Notes: generated by a model not told the origin, from the letters alone. Shown: positions 40,888 through 50,703, counted from the first letter of the stretch. The stretch is DNA of 64,000 nucleotides from JAKZVK01 sp965248255 (GCA_965248255.1 CBDFIW010000004.1:1364001-1428000), one strand, 5' to 3'. Numbers and translations are program-made.

Positions 40888-41658
40888 ATGTCTGAAGAAG
40901 CCCAGCCCCAATACAAACATCTGCTAGCCGCCGTAGACAAGCCGCTCGACATAGCCGTGATCGTCGCCGCGCTGGCGACGATCCCCTTGACCATCGTGCA
41001 GGAAAGCGGCGTCGACGAGCCGTGGGTGACGGTGCTCGACTGGCTGGTGTGGGCCGTTTTCCTCGTCGAGTATGTCTTCATGGTCTCGGTAGTGCAGAAC
41101 CGCTGGGCCTACACGCGGCGCGCATGGCTGAGCATCGCTGTGATCGTTCTCTCGTTTCCGCTGCTGCCCGACCTGCTCGCGCTGGCGCGGCTGGTGCGGC
41201 TCAGCCGGCTCTTCCGTCTATTGCGGTTGGTGCGGCTGGTCGCCGCCACCGCCCGCGGACTCGACGCCATCAAGCACTGCCTGGGACGCGGCAGCCTCGT
41301 CTACGTCGCGGGGCTCACGATTCTCCTCACCGTGGCCGGCGGCGCGTTCCTGACCGCTCTCGAGCCCGACACCGTGGACCAGAGCATCATGGGCGGCATC
41401 TGGTGGGCCGTGGTGACGGTGACGACCGTGGGTTACGGCGATATCGCCCCGGCCACCGGCGGCGGCCGGCTGGTGGCCGTGGTCTTGATGCTATGCGGCT
41501 TGGGGTTGCTGTCGACGCTCGCCGCTTCCATCAGCGCCTACTTCGTCAGCGTTGACGGCGAGGTCGAGATCAAGCAGCTCAACGAACGGCTCGATCGCAT
41601 CGAGTGGCTGCTCGAGCAGAACCTCGAACAAGCAACCGGCGAAAGCCCCCGAGGCTAG
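40888..41658 (+). CDS. Voltage-gated-type potassium channel, six transmembrane segments
   Basis: 256 residues from ATG 40888 (GGAG 8 bases upstream; the longer open frame begins in non-coding sequence). S1-S3 are hydrophobic. S4 (ARLVRLSRLFRLLRLVRLVA) has Arg at every third position, a voltage-sensor pattern. S5, a pore helix and the selectivity filter TVTTVGYGDIAP (K+ type) follow, then S6 (VVLMLCGLGLLSTLAASISA) and a short C-terminal coiled coil (EIKQLNERLDRIEWLLEQNL). It would be a tetrameric inner-membrane K+ channel, possibly voltage-gated. Gating ligand domains are absent. Confidence 0.92.
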   Translation: MSEEAQPQYKHLLAAVDKPLDIAVIVAALATIPLTIVQESGVDEPWVTVLDWLVWAVFLVEYVFMVSVVQNRWAYTRRAWLSIAVIVLSFPLLPDLLALARLVRLSRLFRLLRLVRLVAATARGLDAIKHCLGRGSLVYVAGLTILLTVAGGAFLTALEPDTVDQSIMGGIWWAVVTVTTVGYGDIAPATGGGRLVAVVLMLCGLGLLSTLAASISAYFVSVDGEVEIKQLNERLDRIEWLLEQNLEQATGESPRG

Positions 41659-41693
41659 CGAGGTCTTCGACCTCAAACAGACACGTCGGCATG

Positions 41694-41863
41694 CCTTGTG
41701 GCGCGGGCCTCCTGGCCGGCAGCGTCGACCTCCGGGTCGACGTTTCTCCAGGCGCAGACGCGTCCCTGTGCACAGAAGAAGGCCGGCGGGGACGCCGGTC
41801 CTGCCCGCTGGAGGCGCGCGCCACGTCCGATCGAGCGCTCTTCATGAGCACTCGAACTCCTGC
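41694..41863. repeat. Dispersed intergenic repeat, copy 2
   Basis: Begins CCTTGTGGCGCGGGCC (41694) and ends with a 30-base block (41834-41863) that matches 12767-12796 at about 25 of 30 positions. About 110 bases between the two blocks have no counterpart in copy 1. It sits just 3' of the channel gene. Confidence 0.5.
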
Positions 41864-41885
41864 GAGCCAGCGCCAGGGTGGCCGG

Positions 41886-43583
41886 TCACTCCGTTCGCCT
41901 AAGCGGCTTCAACACGCGGCCCGGGGCGGCGTCGGTCGATTCGCCGCCGTCGATCACCAGTTTGCCGTTCACCATCACATAATCCAGGCCGGTGGCGTAG
42001 GCGACGGGCTTCTGAAAGCTGGCCTGGTCCTGGATCGTCTCCGGGTCGAACACCAGCAAGTCCGCTTGCATGCCGGGAGCGATGCGCCCGCGATCATGCA
42101 GGCGCAGGCGGTTAGCGGCCAGCGACGTCATGCGCCGCACAGCATTCTCGAGCGTGATCACCTTCTCCTCCCGCACATACTTCGCCAGCACCCGCGCGAA
42201 GGCCCCGAACGCGCGTGGATGGGCGCTGGTCGCGGTCGCGGCGTTCATCGGCCAAGAGTCGGTACAGATACTCATGAACTCGGCACGCAGCGCCTGGTGC
42301 TTCTGTTCTTCGTTCATGGTCTTGGGGTTGACGCTTACGATTCCGGCCTCGACCAGATCGAAGAAAGTCGTCCACGGATCGCTGTTGCGCGTCCGGGCGA
42401 TCTCAACTAGCGACTTGCCTTCGTAGCTCTTGTCCAAGTCGTCCGGCACGCGGGCGATGAGAACGTTGTTCCAGTCTTGCCCGACGTGGCGATACCAGTT
42501 CTCCCAGTCCGACGTCGTCTCGACCTCGCGGCGCAGCCCCTTGCGCACCTTGGGGTCGGAGAGCGTCGCGAGAAACTTCTCCGAGCCCTCGGCGTAGTGC
42601 CTCGGATGCAGGAACGACCCGAGCCCGATGCCGTTGCGGATGTAAGGGTAGATGTCGGCCGTCACGTCGAGACCGCGTGAACGCGCCGACTCGATCAGCG
42701 CGAGGGCCTCCGCCATCAACGGCCAATTCTCCTCGCCGGCCGCCTTCAAGTGATAAATGTGGACCGGGATGCCGGCCTTCTCGCCCACCTCGATCGCCTC
42801 GCGGATGGCGTCGAGCACCTTACCGCTTTCGTTGCGCATGTGGGTGAAATAGGCTCCGCCATGCTCCGCAGCCTCCTTGGCCAGTTCGACGATCTCGCTG
42901 GTTTCGGCGTACGTGCCCGGTGGATAGATGAGAGCGGTCGACAGGCCCACGGCCCCGTTTTGCATCGCTTGACCGACCAAGCCCTTCATCCGGTCGAGTT
43001 GCTCCGCGCTGGGCTGGACGTCCTCGTCGCCGAGCACGATGCGACGCACCTGGGCCGCGCCCACGTTGTGGGCCACGTTGACGCGCAGCCCCTTCTCCTC
43101 AAGCAGGTGATGGTATTCCGCGTACGTGGTCCAACTCAGCCCGAGGCGGGTGGCCTGATCGATGTCTTTGATGGTGTGCTCGTCCTGGGGCGCGGCCGAC
43201 GATCCCTCGCCCGCCAGCATGGTCGTGACGCCTTGGCGCAGCTTACTCTTGGCGGCGTCGCGGTCTTCGAGCATGGGGAACGTGCGGCCGCCCATCATGT
43301 CGATGAACCCCGGCGCGACGACGCGGCCCCCGGCGTCCACGGTGCGCACCGCCGCACGGCCGGACAGATCGCCGATCTCGGCGATCGCCCCGTCGCGCAC
43401 GCCCACATCCCCGTGATACCAAGGGTTCCCGCTGCCGTCGACGACCCGGCCGTTGGTGATGAGCACGTCCAAGGGCCCCTCAGCGGTCGTCGGCGGTGCG
43501 CACGCAGAGAAGAGAATCGCGCCGGCCGTGAGCAGGGCGCGTGCAAGCCGGGCGCTAGCAGGTGTTCGGTCGGTCATAAGCAT
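41886..43583 (-). CDS. D-aminoacylase-like amidohydrolase lipoprotein (atypical metal site)
   Basis: 565 residues from ATG 43583 (a second ATG is at 43577). The frame extends upstream but there it is antisense to the permease, so I reject it. The signal ends in a lipobox (GAILFSAC), predicting an outer- or inner-membrane lipoprotein. Family features: LDVLITNGRVVDGSGNPWYH, APGFIDMMGGRTFP, FTHMRNESGKVLDAIREAIE, IPVHIYHLKAAG, and RGRIAPGMQADLLVFDPETI. In typical N-acyl-D-amino-acid deacylases the third-mentioned strand has FID-H-H; here it is FIDMMGG, so the usual HxH pair is absent while later His residues remain. Activity may be changed or metal-poor. Confidence 0.85.
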   Translation of the reverse strand: MLMTDRTPASARLARALLTAGAILFSACAPPTTAEGPLDVLITNGRVVDGSGNPWYHGDVGVRDGAIAEIGDLSGRAAVRTVDAGGRVVAPGFIDMMGGRTFPMLEDRDAAKSKLRQGVTTMLAGEGSSAAPQDEHTIKDIDQATRLGLSWTTYAEYHHLLEEKGLRVNVAHNVGAAQVRRIVLGDEDVQPSAEQLDRMKGLVGQAMQNGAVGLSTALIYPPGTYAETSEIVELAKEAAEHGGAYFTHMRNESGKVLDAIREAIEVGEKAGIPVHIYHLKAAGEENWPLMAEALALIESARSRGLDVTADIYPYIRNGIGLGSFLHPRHYAEGSEKFLATLSDPKVRKGLRREVETTSDWENWYRHVGQDWNNVLIARVPDDLDKSYEGKSLVEIARTRNSDPWTTFFDLVEAGIVSVNPKTMNEEQKHQALRAEFMSICTDSWPMNAATATSAHPRAFGAFARVLAKYVREEKVITLENAVRRMTSLAANRLRLHDRGRIAPGMQADLLVFDPETIQDQASFQKPVAYATGLDYVMVNGKLVIDGGESTDAAPGRVLKPLRRTE

Positions 43584-43777
43584 CGTAGTCTGCCGTGTCC
43601 CAAGTTTTGTCGCATCATGATAACCCGCCGCGCGGTGCTGGAATGTACACCGGGTTGGAATGTAGGCCGTGTTGGAATGTAGGCAGTTGATAGCGCCGAT
43701 CCTCAAAACCGAGCCGTGAGCGTGGGCAACTACCGACTGAAATCGTTGCCAAACCGGGTGCGCTGCGCGCTGTTGCA

Positions 43778-45145
43778 CTACCGCCTGGCGACGTAGAAAC
43801 GATAGACGAGCGCGCCCGCGGCGATGGTAGCCAAGCCCCACCCGGCTTCCCAATTCCGCAGGTACGCGAAGTAGCCGAAGATCACCACGTTGACGCCGAC
43901 GTAGAGGGCCGGCAGAAGGGGAAAAGCGAAACTGACGGCGCGAATCGGATTCCAGCCGGCGCGCCTGCGAAACTTGATCAGGGCCAGGACCGACAAGCCC
44001 GAGAAGAGGTTGAGCAGGAACCCGATGTAGTACATCAGGCTCTCGAACGTCCCGGTAACGATCAGCGCGCAGCAGCAGGCTCCCTGTGCGAGCACCGCGA
44101 TCCAGGGGCTGTGCCAAACCGGGTGAACCTTGGCGGCGGCCGGCAGGAAGGCCCGGTTTCGCGCCATGGCGTAGTAGACGCGTGGGCCGATCAGAGACAT
44201 CGCATTGACGGTCGCGAGCAGCGAAGCGGCCATGGCCGCTGCAAAGAAACCCGCCGCCCCCGGCCCGAACAACGCCGCCGAGGCCGTGGCGCCAACCGCC
44301 AGCTTGCCGGCCATCTCGGCAAGGGGGTTGGCGTAAATATAGAGGCAATTGAGAGCAATGAAGAATCCGGTTACCAGCACGGTCCCGAACAACAGCGCCT
44401 TGGGCAGTGTGCGTTGGGGGTCGCGAATCTCTTCGGCTACGTAGACCGCCGCGTTCCAGCCGCTGTAGCCGACGTAGATAAAAACCAGGCTGATCACGAA
44501 CTGCGCGGGGAGTGGCGTTGAGGAGGTCCGCGCGGCCGCTTGCGCGAAATGCTCCCAACTCCCCTCGCCGAAGGCGAATCCGAGTACGAGAAAGGCCAAC
44601 AACACCAGCAGCTTTCCCCCCGTCAGGACATTCTGCAACCCAGCAACACGAGAGACGTTGAACACGTTGAGCGCAGTAAACACAATGACCACCGCGCACG
44701 CGAGGAGTTGGGCGCCTCCCAGCTGAAGCGAAACAAAACCCAGGGAGAGTAAGGGCTCGATCGGCTGCTCTGGACTCAGCGCGGGCCAAAAATACCCGGC
44801 GTAGGCGGCGATCGCCAGTGTGGCGGCAGCGATGGGGGCGGAGAATCCGGCAAAGAAGGTCACCCACCCGTCGATGAAACCCCAGGCCGGTCCCCAGGCT
44901 TCCGAGAGGTAGACGTACTCGCCCCCTGAGCGGGGAAAGTTGACGCCCAGCTCGGAGTAGCAGAGCGCGCCAATGAGCGCCAAGACCGCGCCCACGAGCC
45001 AGATGCCGATCACCAGCGAAGGCGAACCGAGGTCGCCGGCCAGATAGGCCGGAATCGTGAAGATTCCGGTACCGATCATGTTGGAGACGACGATCGAGGT
45101 CGCGCTGACGACCCCGAGGCGTCGCTCTAGCCCTGGCTCAGACAT
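43778..45145 (-). CDS. APC-superfamily amino-acid permease
   Basis: 455-residue polytopic transporter with about 12 helices. The first helix has the APC substrate-binding unwinding motif VVSNMIGTGIFTIPAYLAGD; later ELGVNFPRSGGEYVYLSEAW and FIYVGYSGWNAAVYVAEEIR are family blocks typical of LAT/cationic-type amino-acid permeases. Substrate unknown. The next minus-strand gene downstream is a D-aminoacylase-like enzyme, about 190 bases away, which could supply or use amino acids; that link is inference. Confidence 0.9.
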   Translation of the reverse strand: MSEPGLERRLGVVSATSIVVSNMIGTGIFTIPAYLAGDLGSPSLVIGIWLVGAVLALIGALCYSELGVNFPRSGGEYVYLSEAWGPAWGFIDGWVTFFAGFSAPIAAATLAIAAYAGYFWPALSPEQPIEPLLSLGFVSLQLGGAQLLACAVVIVFTALNVFNVSRVAGLQNVLTGGKLLVLLAFLVLGFAFGEGSWEHFAQAAARTSSTPLPAQFVISLVFIYVGYSGWNAAVYVAEEIRDPQRTLPKALLFGTVLVTGFFIALNCLYIYANPLAEMAGKLAVGATASAALFGPGAAGFFAAAMAASLLATVNAMSLIGPRVYYAMARNRAFLPAAAKVHPVWHSPWIAVLAQGACCCALIVTGTFESLMYYIGFLLNLFSGLSVLALIKFRRRAGWNPIRAVSFAFPLLPALYVGVNVVIFGYFAYLRNWEAGWGLATIAAGALVYRFYVARR

Positions 45146-45421
45146 GGCAGGCGTGTGATGGTGCGGCGAGGCGGAGCAAGAAAGACGCCCGCCCGCGGGA
45201 CGAAGTTACCACCTTTCGATTTGTCGCCGGCGGAGCGAGCGTGTTCGGCGGTGGGAGCTACCAGCGTAGCAGGTCATCAGCCGACGAAAGCTGCGGGCTT
45301 CTGCGAGACCCGCGCGGAAAGGTCTGAGAATGTATTACTCAGGTGGGATCTGCAGTGTTGCTTTTGGGCCCTTGTCGTACCGGTGCTGGGTTTCCAGGCG
45401 GTTACAAGCTGGTGGCGATGG

Positions 45422-46147
45422 TTAAGGAAGCGCGCTCTTCCGGCTCAGCACATAGTTGATGATGAAGCCGTTGATCGAGATGAATATCGGCACGACCACC
45501 GTGGGTGCCAGAGCCATCGGGTATTCGAACATGGAAACCATGTCCGGCGTCGAATGGATGATGTGCCAAGGGCCCGGTATACCAAGGTTCATCAGGACTA
45601 CGCCGACGGGCACGATGATCACGAAACCGTAGACGTTGAGCGCGAGGACCCATTTCAGGTCCAGCGATTTCTGATAGAGCAGATATCCCGCCAACAGCGA
45701 CAGCGCTCCGAAGACAAAATCGGGAATCCCAAGATAAAAGGCGATCTCAGGCGAGAACTCTCCCTTCAGACCCTTGATGATCCCGCCGATGGCCAATACC
45801 CGAAGACCTTCGAGCAGCATGATCTTATGCACTCCGACGGCGTCTACCACACTATTGATGGAATCCCTAAAATCGGCCGAAAGGCCCCAGGGGACCATCA
45901 GGACAAGCACAGGCACCATTGTGACCCAAAGGCCGGGAAGGCTCTCCAAAACCGCGGGCTGTGTATAGACCCCCTTGAGGGCAAGACAGGCGCTGATCGG
46001 CGCCCACAAGACCAGCAAAGCGATCACGAGATAAAGCGGCCGCGCCCGGTCGGGGGACAGTCTAGCTGTGCGCTGCGCGCTGCGCACTGCAAGGGCCATG
46101 AGGACGACCTGCGTCACGAATAAAAAAGGAAGGGTCGAGTCCCCCAT
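45422..46147 (-). CDS. Multi-pass membrane protein, unknown function
   Basis: 241 residues with six or seven hydrophobic segments (FLFVTQVVLMALAV, LYLVIALLVLWAPI, VTMVPVLVLMVPWGL, FVFGALSLLAGYLLY, VYGFVIIVPVGVVLMNLGIP, LAPTVVVPIFISINGFIINY). I recognise no family. It is flanked upstream by the DUF1501 gene end (64 bases) on the same strand. Confidence 0.65.
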   Translation of the reverse strand: MGDSTLPFLFVTQVVLMALAVRSAQRTARLSPDRARPLYLVIALLVLWAPISACLALKGVYTQPAVLESLPGLWVTMVPVLVLMVPWGLSADFRDSINSVVDAVGVHKIMLLEGLRVLAIGGIIKGLKGEFSPEIAFYLGIPDFVFGALSLLAGYLLYQKSLDLKWVLALNVYGFVIIVPVGVVLMNLGIPGPWHIIHSTPDMVSMFEYPMALAPTVVVPIFISINGFIINYVLSRKSALP

Positions 46148-46211
46148 AAAACCCCCTAGCCGATCGTCTTGACCGTCTCTTCCCGCCCGCCCCTATGACT
46201 GAGACCTGCCC

Positions 46212-47621
46212 TTACGCCAGGATGTCTTTGACGACGTGGCCCTCGACATCGGTCAGGCGGAAGTCGCGTCCCTGGAAGCGGTAGGTCAGTTTGGTGTGAT
46301 CGATGCCCAGGAGGTGCAACATGGTTGCGTGCAGATCATGGACGTGGACGATGTTCTCCACCGAGGCGTAGCCCAGCTCGTCGGTCCCGCCGTAGCTGAG
46401 GCCGCCCTTGACGCCGCCTCCGGCGATCCAACTCGAGAAGCCCTTGATGTGATGGTCGCGGCCGCTGCCCTGAGCCATCGGCGTGCGGCCGAACTCGCCG
46501 CACCAGATCAGCAGCGTGCTGTCGAACAGCCCGCGCTCCTTGAGGTCCTTGACCAGCGCGGCCGAAGCCTGGTCAACCAGCCCGCAGGTCTCTTGAATAC
46601 CTTCTTTGATCTTGCCGTGGTGGTCCCAGCCGCGGTGGTACAGGTGGATGAAGCGCACGCCGCGCTCCGCCAGTCGCCGCGCCAACAGGCAGTTGGCGGC
46701 GAAGGTGCCGTCACCGCCTTCGGTGCCGTACATGTCGAGAATGTGCCGCGGCTCTTTGCTGAAGTCGACCAGCTCGGGGACACTCATCTGCATGCGAAAC
46801 GCCAGCTCGTATTGAGAGATGCGCGTCTCGATGTCGGGGTCGTCGATTGAGTCGGCTTGGATGCGGTTGAGGTCGCGCACCGCACCGATCAACTCCAACT
46901 GTGACTCGTCGCTGACGCCCTTCGGGGAGCGCACATAGGAAACTGGGTCGCCCGCGGAGCTGAATTTGACGCCCTGGTAACGTCCCGGCAGGAAACCGCT
47001 GTGCCACTGGCGCGCGGCGATCGGCTGAGACTGTGCCCCGCCCTCCGAGGTGAGCACCACAAACCCGGGCAGGTCGTCCGAGTCGCTGCCCAAGCCGTAG
47101 GTGATCCAGGAGCCCATACTGGGCAGGCCCGGCAGGCGGCTACCGCTGTTCATGAAGGTGTGGGCCGTATCGTGGTTGATCTGTTCGGTCTGCATCGAGC
47201 GCACGATGCAGATGTCGTCCGCGATCTCGCCGATGTGCGGCAACAAGCTCGACATGTGCTGACCCGAGCGGCCGTAGCGCTCGAAGGGATGCTGTGGCGC
47301 CAGGATTTTCAGCTCTCTGCCTTGAAGCTGCGCGATCTGCTGGCCCTTGGTGAACGACTTCGGCATGGCCGCGCCGTCGCGTTTCTCGAGAGCCGGCTTG
47401 TGATCGAACAGCTCGAGGTGCGAGGGTCCGCCGGCTTGGCACAGGAATATTACGCGCTTGACCTTGGGCTCGAATTGCGGGAAGCCGGCGACGGCGGGGC
47501 GGGCGGCCGAAAGCTTCCCGTTGTGCAGGAGGGAGCTAAGGGCGAGGCCGCCGAGGCCCATCGATGTGCGACCGAGAAAGGCCCGGCGGGTGGCGAGGTG
47601 GTTCTGCGTGCTATGGATCAT
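46212..47621 (-). CDS. DUF1501 (sulfatase-like fold) protein, Tat-exported
   Basis: 469 residues. N terminus HLATRRAFLGRTSMGLGG carries a twin-arginine-type signal. DUF1501 features: PKVKRVIFLCQAGGPSHLEL, FDHKPALEKRDGAAMPKSF, HDTAHTFMNSGSRLPGLPSM, LLIWCGEFGRTPMAQGSGRD followed by HHIKGFSSWIAGGGVKGG. DUF1501 proteins have an alkaline-phosphatase/sulfatase-like fold with unknown substrate. They are nearly always paired with a DUF1549/DUF1553 protein, here the next gene upstream (47695-50703), so the two probably form one exported complex. Confidence 0.92.
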   Translation of the reverse strand: MIHSTQNHLATRRAFLGRTSMGLGGLALSSLLHNGKLSAARPAVAGFPQFEPKVKRVIFLCQAGGPSHLELFDHKPALEKRDGAAMPKSFTKGQQIAQLQGRELKILAPQHPFERYGRSGQHMSSLLPHIGEIADDICIVRSMQTEQINHDTAHTFMNSGSRLPGLPSMGSWITYGLGSDSDDLPGFVVLTSEGGAQSQPIAARQWHSGFLPGRYQGVKFSSAGDPVSYVRSPKGVSDESQLELIGAVRDLNRIQADSIDDPDIETRISQYELAFRMQMSVPELVDFSKEPRHILDMYGTEGGDGTFAANCLLARRLAERGVRFIHLYHRGWDHHGKIKEGIQETCGLVDQASAALVKDLKERGLFDSTLLIWCGEFGRTPMAQGSGRDHHIKGFSSWIAGGGVKGGLSYGGTDELGYASVENIVHVHDLHATMLHLLGIDHTKLTYRFQGRDFRLTDVEGHVVKDILA

Positions 47622-47665
47622 GACGTGTCCTTCTCGGATGTAAGGGCTCGGCGTCCCGAGCCTGC

Positions 47666-47685
47666 GGGCACGCCATGGCGTGCCC
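47666..47685. repeat. 20-base perfect palindrome between the paired genes
   Basis: GGGCACGCCATGGCGTGCCC in the 73-base gap between the DUF1553 stop and the DUF1501 start. It could form a hairpin in the shared mRNA that stabilises or attenuates the downstream gene. Confidence 0.5.
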
Positions 47686-47694
47686 CTACGTTCC

Positions 47695-50600
47695 CTAGTA
47701 CCTCATGATGAACTCGTGCTTGTTGAGAATCGCCCGGCTAACGCCCATCCAGACGGCCCACTCGGCTGTATCCAGGTCGGGTGGGGCGGGCGCGAGGCCC
47801 ACCAAGAGCATTTCGCTTGCCTTGTCCGGGTTCTCTTCCAGGTGCTTTCGCTGTGACACAAGCAGGCGCGTCAACACCTGGTGCTCCTTGGCGTTGGCCT
47901 CCCGCGAAAATGCCTCGTGAAAGGCAAAGTCGATGCGGCCTTTCTCATCCGCTGCGCCGGAGCGCAAAATGCGCTCGGCGAAAGCCTTCGCCGCTTCTAC
48001 ATAGGTCGGGTCGTTCAACAAGATGAGCGACTGTAGCGGCGTGTTCGACACCGGCCGCTCGGCGGTACACTCCTCACGCGACGGGGCGTCGAAGGCCACC
48101 AGCGACGGATGCGTAAACGTGCGCTGCCAGTGCGTGTAGAGCCCGCGGCGATACTGATTCTCGTCGAGGTCTGGTTTGTAGACGCGCTTCGGAAAATTCA
48201 AGTCCCGGTAATAGCCGGCGGGCTGATACGGCTTGGCGCTCGGCCCAAACATCTTCCGGTTCAGCAGCCCGCTCACGGCGAGCACGTGGTCGCGGACGAA
48301 CTCCGCGTCCAGCCGCCTCATCGTCTGCCGGCCGTGGAGGCGATTGTCGGGGTCGGCCTGCGCCAGAGCATCGCTCGGCTCGCTCGACCGGCGGTAGGCT
48401 TCTGAAAGCACCATCGTGCGAACGATGTGCTTGACGTCCCAGCCGCTCTCCATGAACTCGACCGCCAGCGAGTCGAGCAGTTCCTGGTGAATAGGCGTTT
48501 CGCCCTGCGCCCCAAGGTCGTCGAGGACTTTCGAGAGGCCCGTCCCGAAGTATGTCTTCCACAAGCGGTTGACGAAGACGCGGGCTGTGAGCGGATTCTC
48601 CCGATCGACAAGCCAGTTCGCTAAATCGAGCCGCGTCAGCCGCTGCTTGGTAGTCGGAATCTGCTTGAGAAAGTGCGGCGACTGCGACTCGACGATCTCG
48701 CCCGAGTCGTTCATCCAGTCTCCCCGCGGAAGGATGCGCACCTCGCGCAACTCGTCGCTGACTTCGGCCACAAGACATTCGTCGGCTTGATCGAACAGCG
48801 TCGCCCGCCGGCGCTCGAGTTTGCGGCGCTCCCGCCACTCAGCGTTGCTTCTCGTCCATCGGAGGAACGTCTTTTTCAGCGCTCCCCGCTGCTTGCGGGT
48901 CAGTTCTCCGTCGGCGAGAACCGCCTCCCGCAGGCGATCGTCGGGCAGCAGCTCGGGGAAATCTGAGTTCGCCAGCCAGAGGCGCGACCGCCCAGCAATC
49001 TTGCCCGACCCACGGCCGTTGTATTCCATCGTGAACCGCAGTTTCCAGCCGGCCTGGGTCTCGAGAGGCTCTTCGAAAACCCACATGGCCCGGCGCGGAC
49101 CCTCCTCGGCAAGATTCCCCTGCCAGCCCAAGCGTGGATTGCCGTCGATCGTACCGCGCAGGAGCGAGTCCGGCCCCTGCCGATCCGCCACGAGCGCGCC
49201 CATTCGGATGGTCCGCGGCCGGCGGCCCCCTTCGTACAATTCAGCCGCGAATTCACCCAGGTAGAACTCCTCGAAGCCCTCCGCCGGGAAGATCTCCAAA
49301 GCCACAGCGGTGATACGTCCGCCGTCGAGCGCCGCCTCCACCCTCTGCACGGCTTCGTCAGGTTTCTCTTCGCCGGTGACGACTTGGCTGAAGTATCCGT
49401 CCCGCTCGAGACGCAACTCGATGTCTTCACAGCCGTCGATCTCGGGATGCTCGCAATCGTTCCAAACCCGTTCGGGCTCGATCACCCGCCACTCTTCCAG
49501 CCGCTCGCGAAGATACGTTCGAAACTCCTCGAGCGCCTCGCGCTTGGCTTTCAGCTTGCCCCCTTCTCTTCGCAGGTCCCCGACGCGATCCTGGATCGAG
49601 GCCAGTTCTTGCTTCGCCTCGTCGGAGAGCACACGGATCAGCGGATGGAAACGCCCTCCGTAGACACCCTGTTCCTGGATGTCGGCGAAGAAGGCGGCCA
49701 TCTGATAGAAATCCTTCGTGGCAAACGGATCGAACTTGTGGTCGTGGCACTCCGCGCAGCCCAGGGTCGAGCCCAGCCACACGGTGGAGACGTTCCGCAC
49801 CCGGTCGGTGGCGTACTTGGCCAGGTACTCTTTCGGCTGTGCGCCGCCCTCGTTCGTCATGCGGTTCAAGCGGTTGTAGGCGCTCGCGACACGCTGCGCA
49901 TCGGTGGGGTTCGGCATTAGATCGCCGGCGAGCTGCTCTCTCGTGAATCGATCGAACGGTTTGTTTTCGTTGAACGCGCGAATCACGTAATCGCGGTAGA
50001 GGTAGACGTTGATTGGGAGGTCGTTGTGGAACCCGACCGAGTCGGCATAACGGACCAGGTCCAGCCACGAGACGGCCATTCGTTCGCCGAAGTGGGGAGA
50101 GGCGAGGAGACGCTCGACGAGGCTTTCGTAGGCCTGGGGACTCTCGTCTGAGAGAAACGCCCCAGTCTCTCTTGCTGATGGAGGCAGACCCGTCAGGTCG
50201 AAACTGAGTCGGCGAAGCAGAGTGCGCCGGTCGGTCGCGGCCACGGGCTGTAGGTCCTTTTCGGCGAGCTTGGCATTCACAAGATGGTCGATCCCAGCCG
50301 CACCCTGGGGAGCTCGCGGCCGCTCGGGAGGGATGTAGGCCCAATGGCCCTCGTACTCGGCGCCCTCTTTGACCCAGCGGACCAGCAGGTCTTTCTGCTC
50401 GTCGGTGAGTTTCTTGTCCGAATACACCGGCGGCATGACCTTGACCTGGTCGGTGGAGCGGACCCGCTGCACCAGCTTGCTGTTCTCCACCTCGCCGGGC
50501 TGAATCGCGCCGGCCGCCAGGGCTTCCTCCCGCCGGTCGAGACGCAGGCCCGCTTGCCGCGCGTTGCTGTCCGGTCCGTGGCAGGCGTAGCAGTTTTCCG

Positions 50601-50703
50601 AGAGGATGGGGCGAATGTCGCGGTTGAAGCGGACAGTGGTTTCAGCGAAAACCGCCCCGCACGTGATCAGAAGTACGAAGGTCGAAAGGAACGCTTGTTT
50701 CAT
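47695..50703 (-). CDS. PSD1-type protein: cytochrome c domain plus DUF1549 and DUF1553
   Basis: 1002 residues with signal peptide (FLSTFVLLITCGAVFA). An N-terminal c-type heme domain (LSENCYACHGPDSNARQAGL near residues 34-53, then VMPPVYSDKKLTDEQKDLLV) is followed by DUF1549 (LLRRLSFDLTGLPPSARETG and YRDYVIRAFNENKPFDRFTR), a sandwich-like insert (about 420-600), and DUF1553 from about 690 (NPLTARVFVNRLWKTYFGTG, CTAERPVSNTPLQSLILLND). Such proteins are abundant in Planctomycetes and some Acidobacteriota; the role is thought to concern polysaccharide breakdown but is not established. Same strand as the DUF1501 gene. Confidence 0.92.
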   Translation of the reverse strand: MKQAFLSTFVLLITCGAVFAETTVRFNRDIRPILSENCYACHGPDSNARQAGLRLDRREEALAAGAIQPGEVENSKLVQRVRSTDQVKVMPPVYSDKKLTDEQKDLLVRWVKEGAEYEGHWAYIPPERPRAPQGAAGIDHLVNAKLAEKDLQPVAATDRRTLLRRLSFDLTGLPPSARETGAFLSDESPQAYESLVERLLASPHFGERMAVSWLDLVRYADSVGFHNDLPINVYLYRDYVIRAFNENKPFDRFTREQLAGDLMPNPTDAQRVASAYNRLNRMTNEGGAQPKEYLAKYATDRVRNVSTVWLGSTLGCAECHDHKFDPFATKDFYQMAAFFADIQEQGVYGGRFHPLIRVLSDEAKQELASIQDRVGDLRREGGKLKAKREALEEFRTYLRERLEEWRVIEPERVWNDCEHPEIDGCEDIELRLERDGYFSQVVTGEEKPDEAVQRVEAALDGGRITAVALEIFPAEGFEEFYLGEFAAELYEGGRRPRTIRMGALVADRQGPDSLLRGTIDGNPRLGWQGNLAEEGPRRAMWVFEEPLETQAGWKLRFTMEYNGRGSGKIAGRSRLWLANSDFPELLPDDRLREAVLADGELTRKQRGALKKTFLRWTRSNAEWRERRKLERRRATLFDQADECLVAEVSDELREVRILPRGDWMNDSGEIVESQSPHFLKQIPTTKQRLTRLDLANWLVDRENPLTARVFVNRLWKTYFGTGLSKVLDDLGAQGETPIHQELLDSLAVEFMESGWDVKHIVRTMVLSEAYRRSSEPSDALAQADPDNRLHGRQTMRRLDAEFVRDHVLAVSGLLNRKMFGPSAKPYQPAGYYRDLNFPKRVYKPDLDENQYRRGLYTHWQRTFTHPSLVAFDAPSREECTAERPVSNTPLQSLILLNDPTYVEAAKAFAERILRSGAADEKGRIDFAFHEAFSREANAKEHQVLTRLLVSQRKHLEENPDKASEMLLVGLAPAPPDLDTAEWAVWMGVSRAILNKHEFIMRY

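Noticed and set aside
43584..44867. Upstream extension of the D-aminoacylase ORF to 993 codons
   Set aside because: The extra part runs in another frame of the APC permease gene on the same strand and has no protein features; the lipoprotein signal begins at 43583.
45146..45421. Possible gene in the gap between the permease and the unknown membrane protein
   Set aside because: The open frames here do not look like protein on either strand and extend as shadows of the neighbouring gene.
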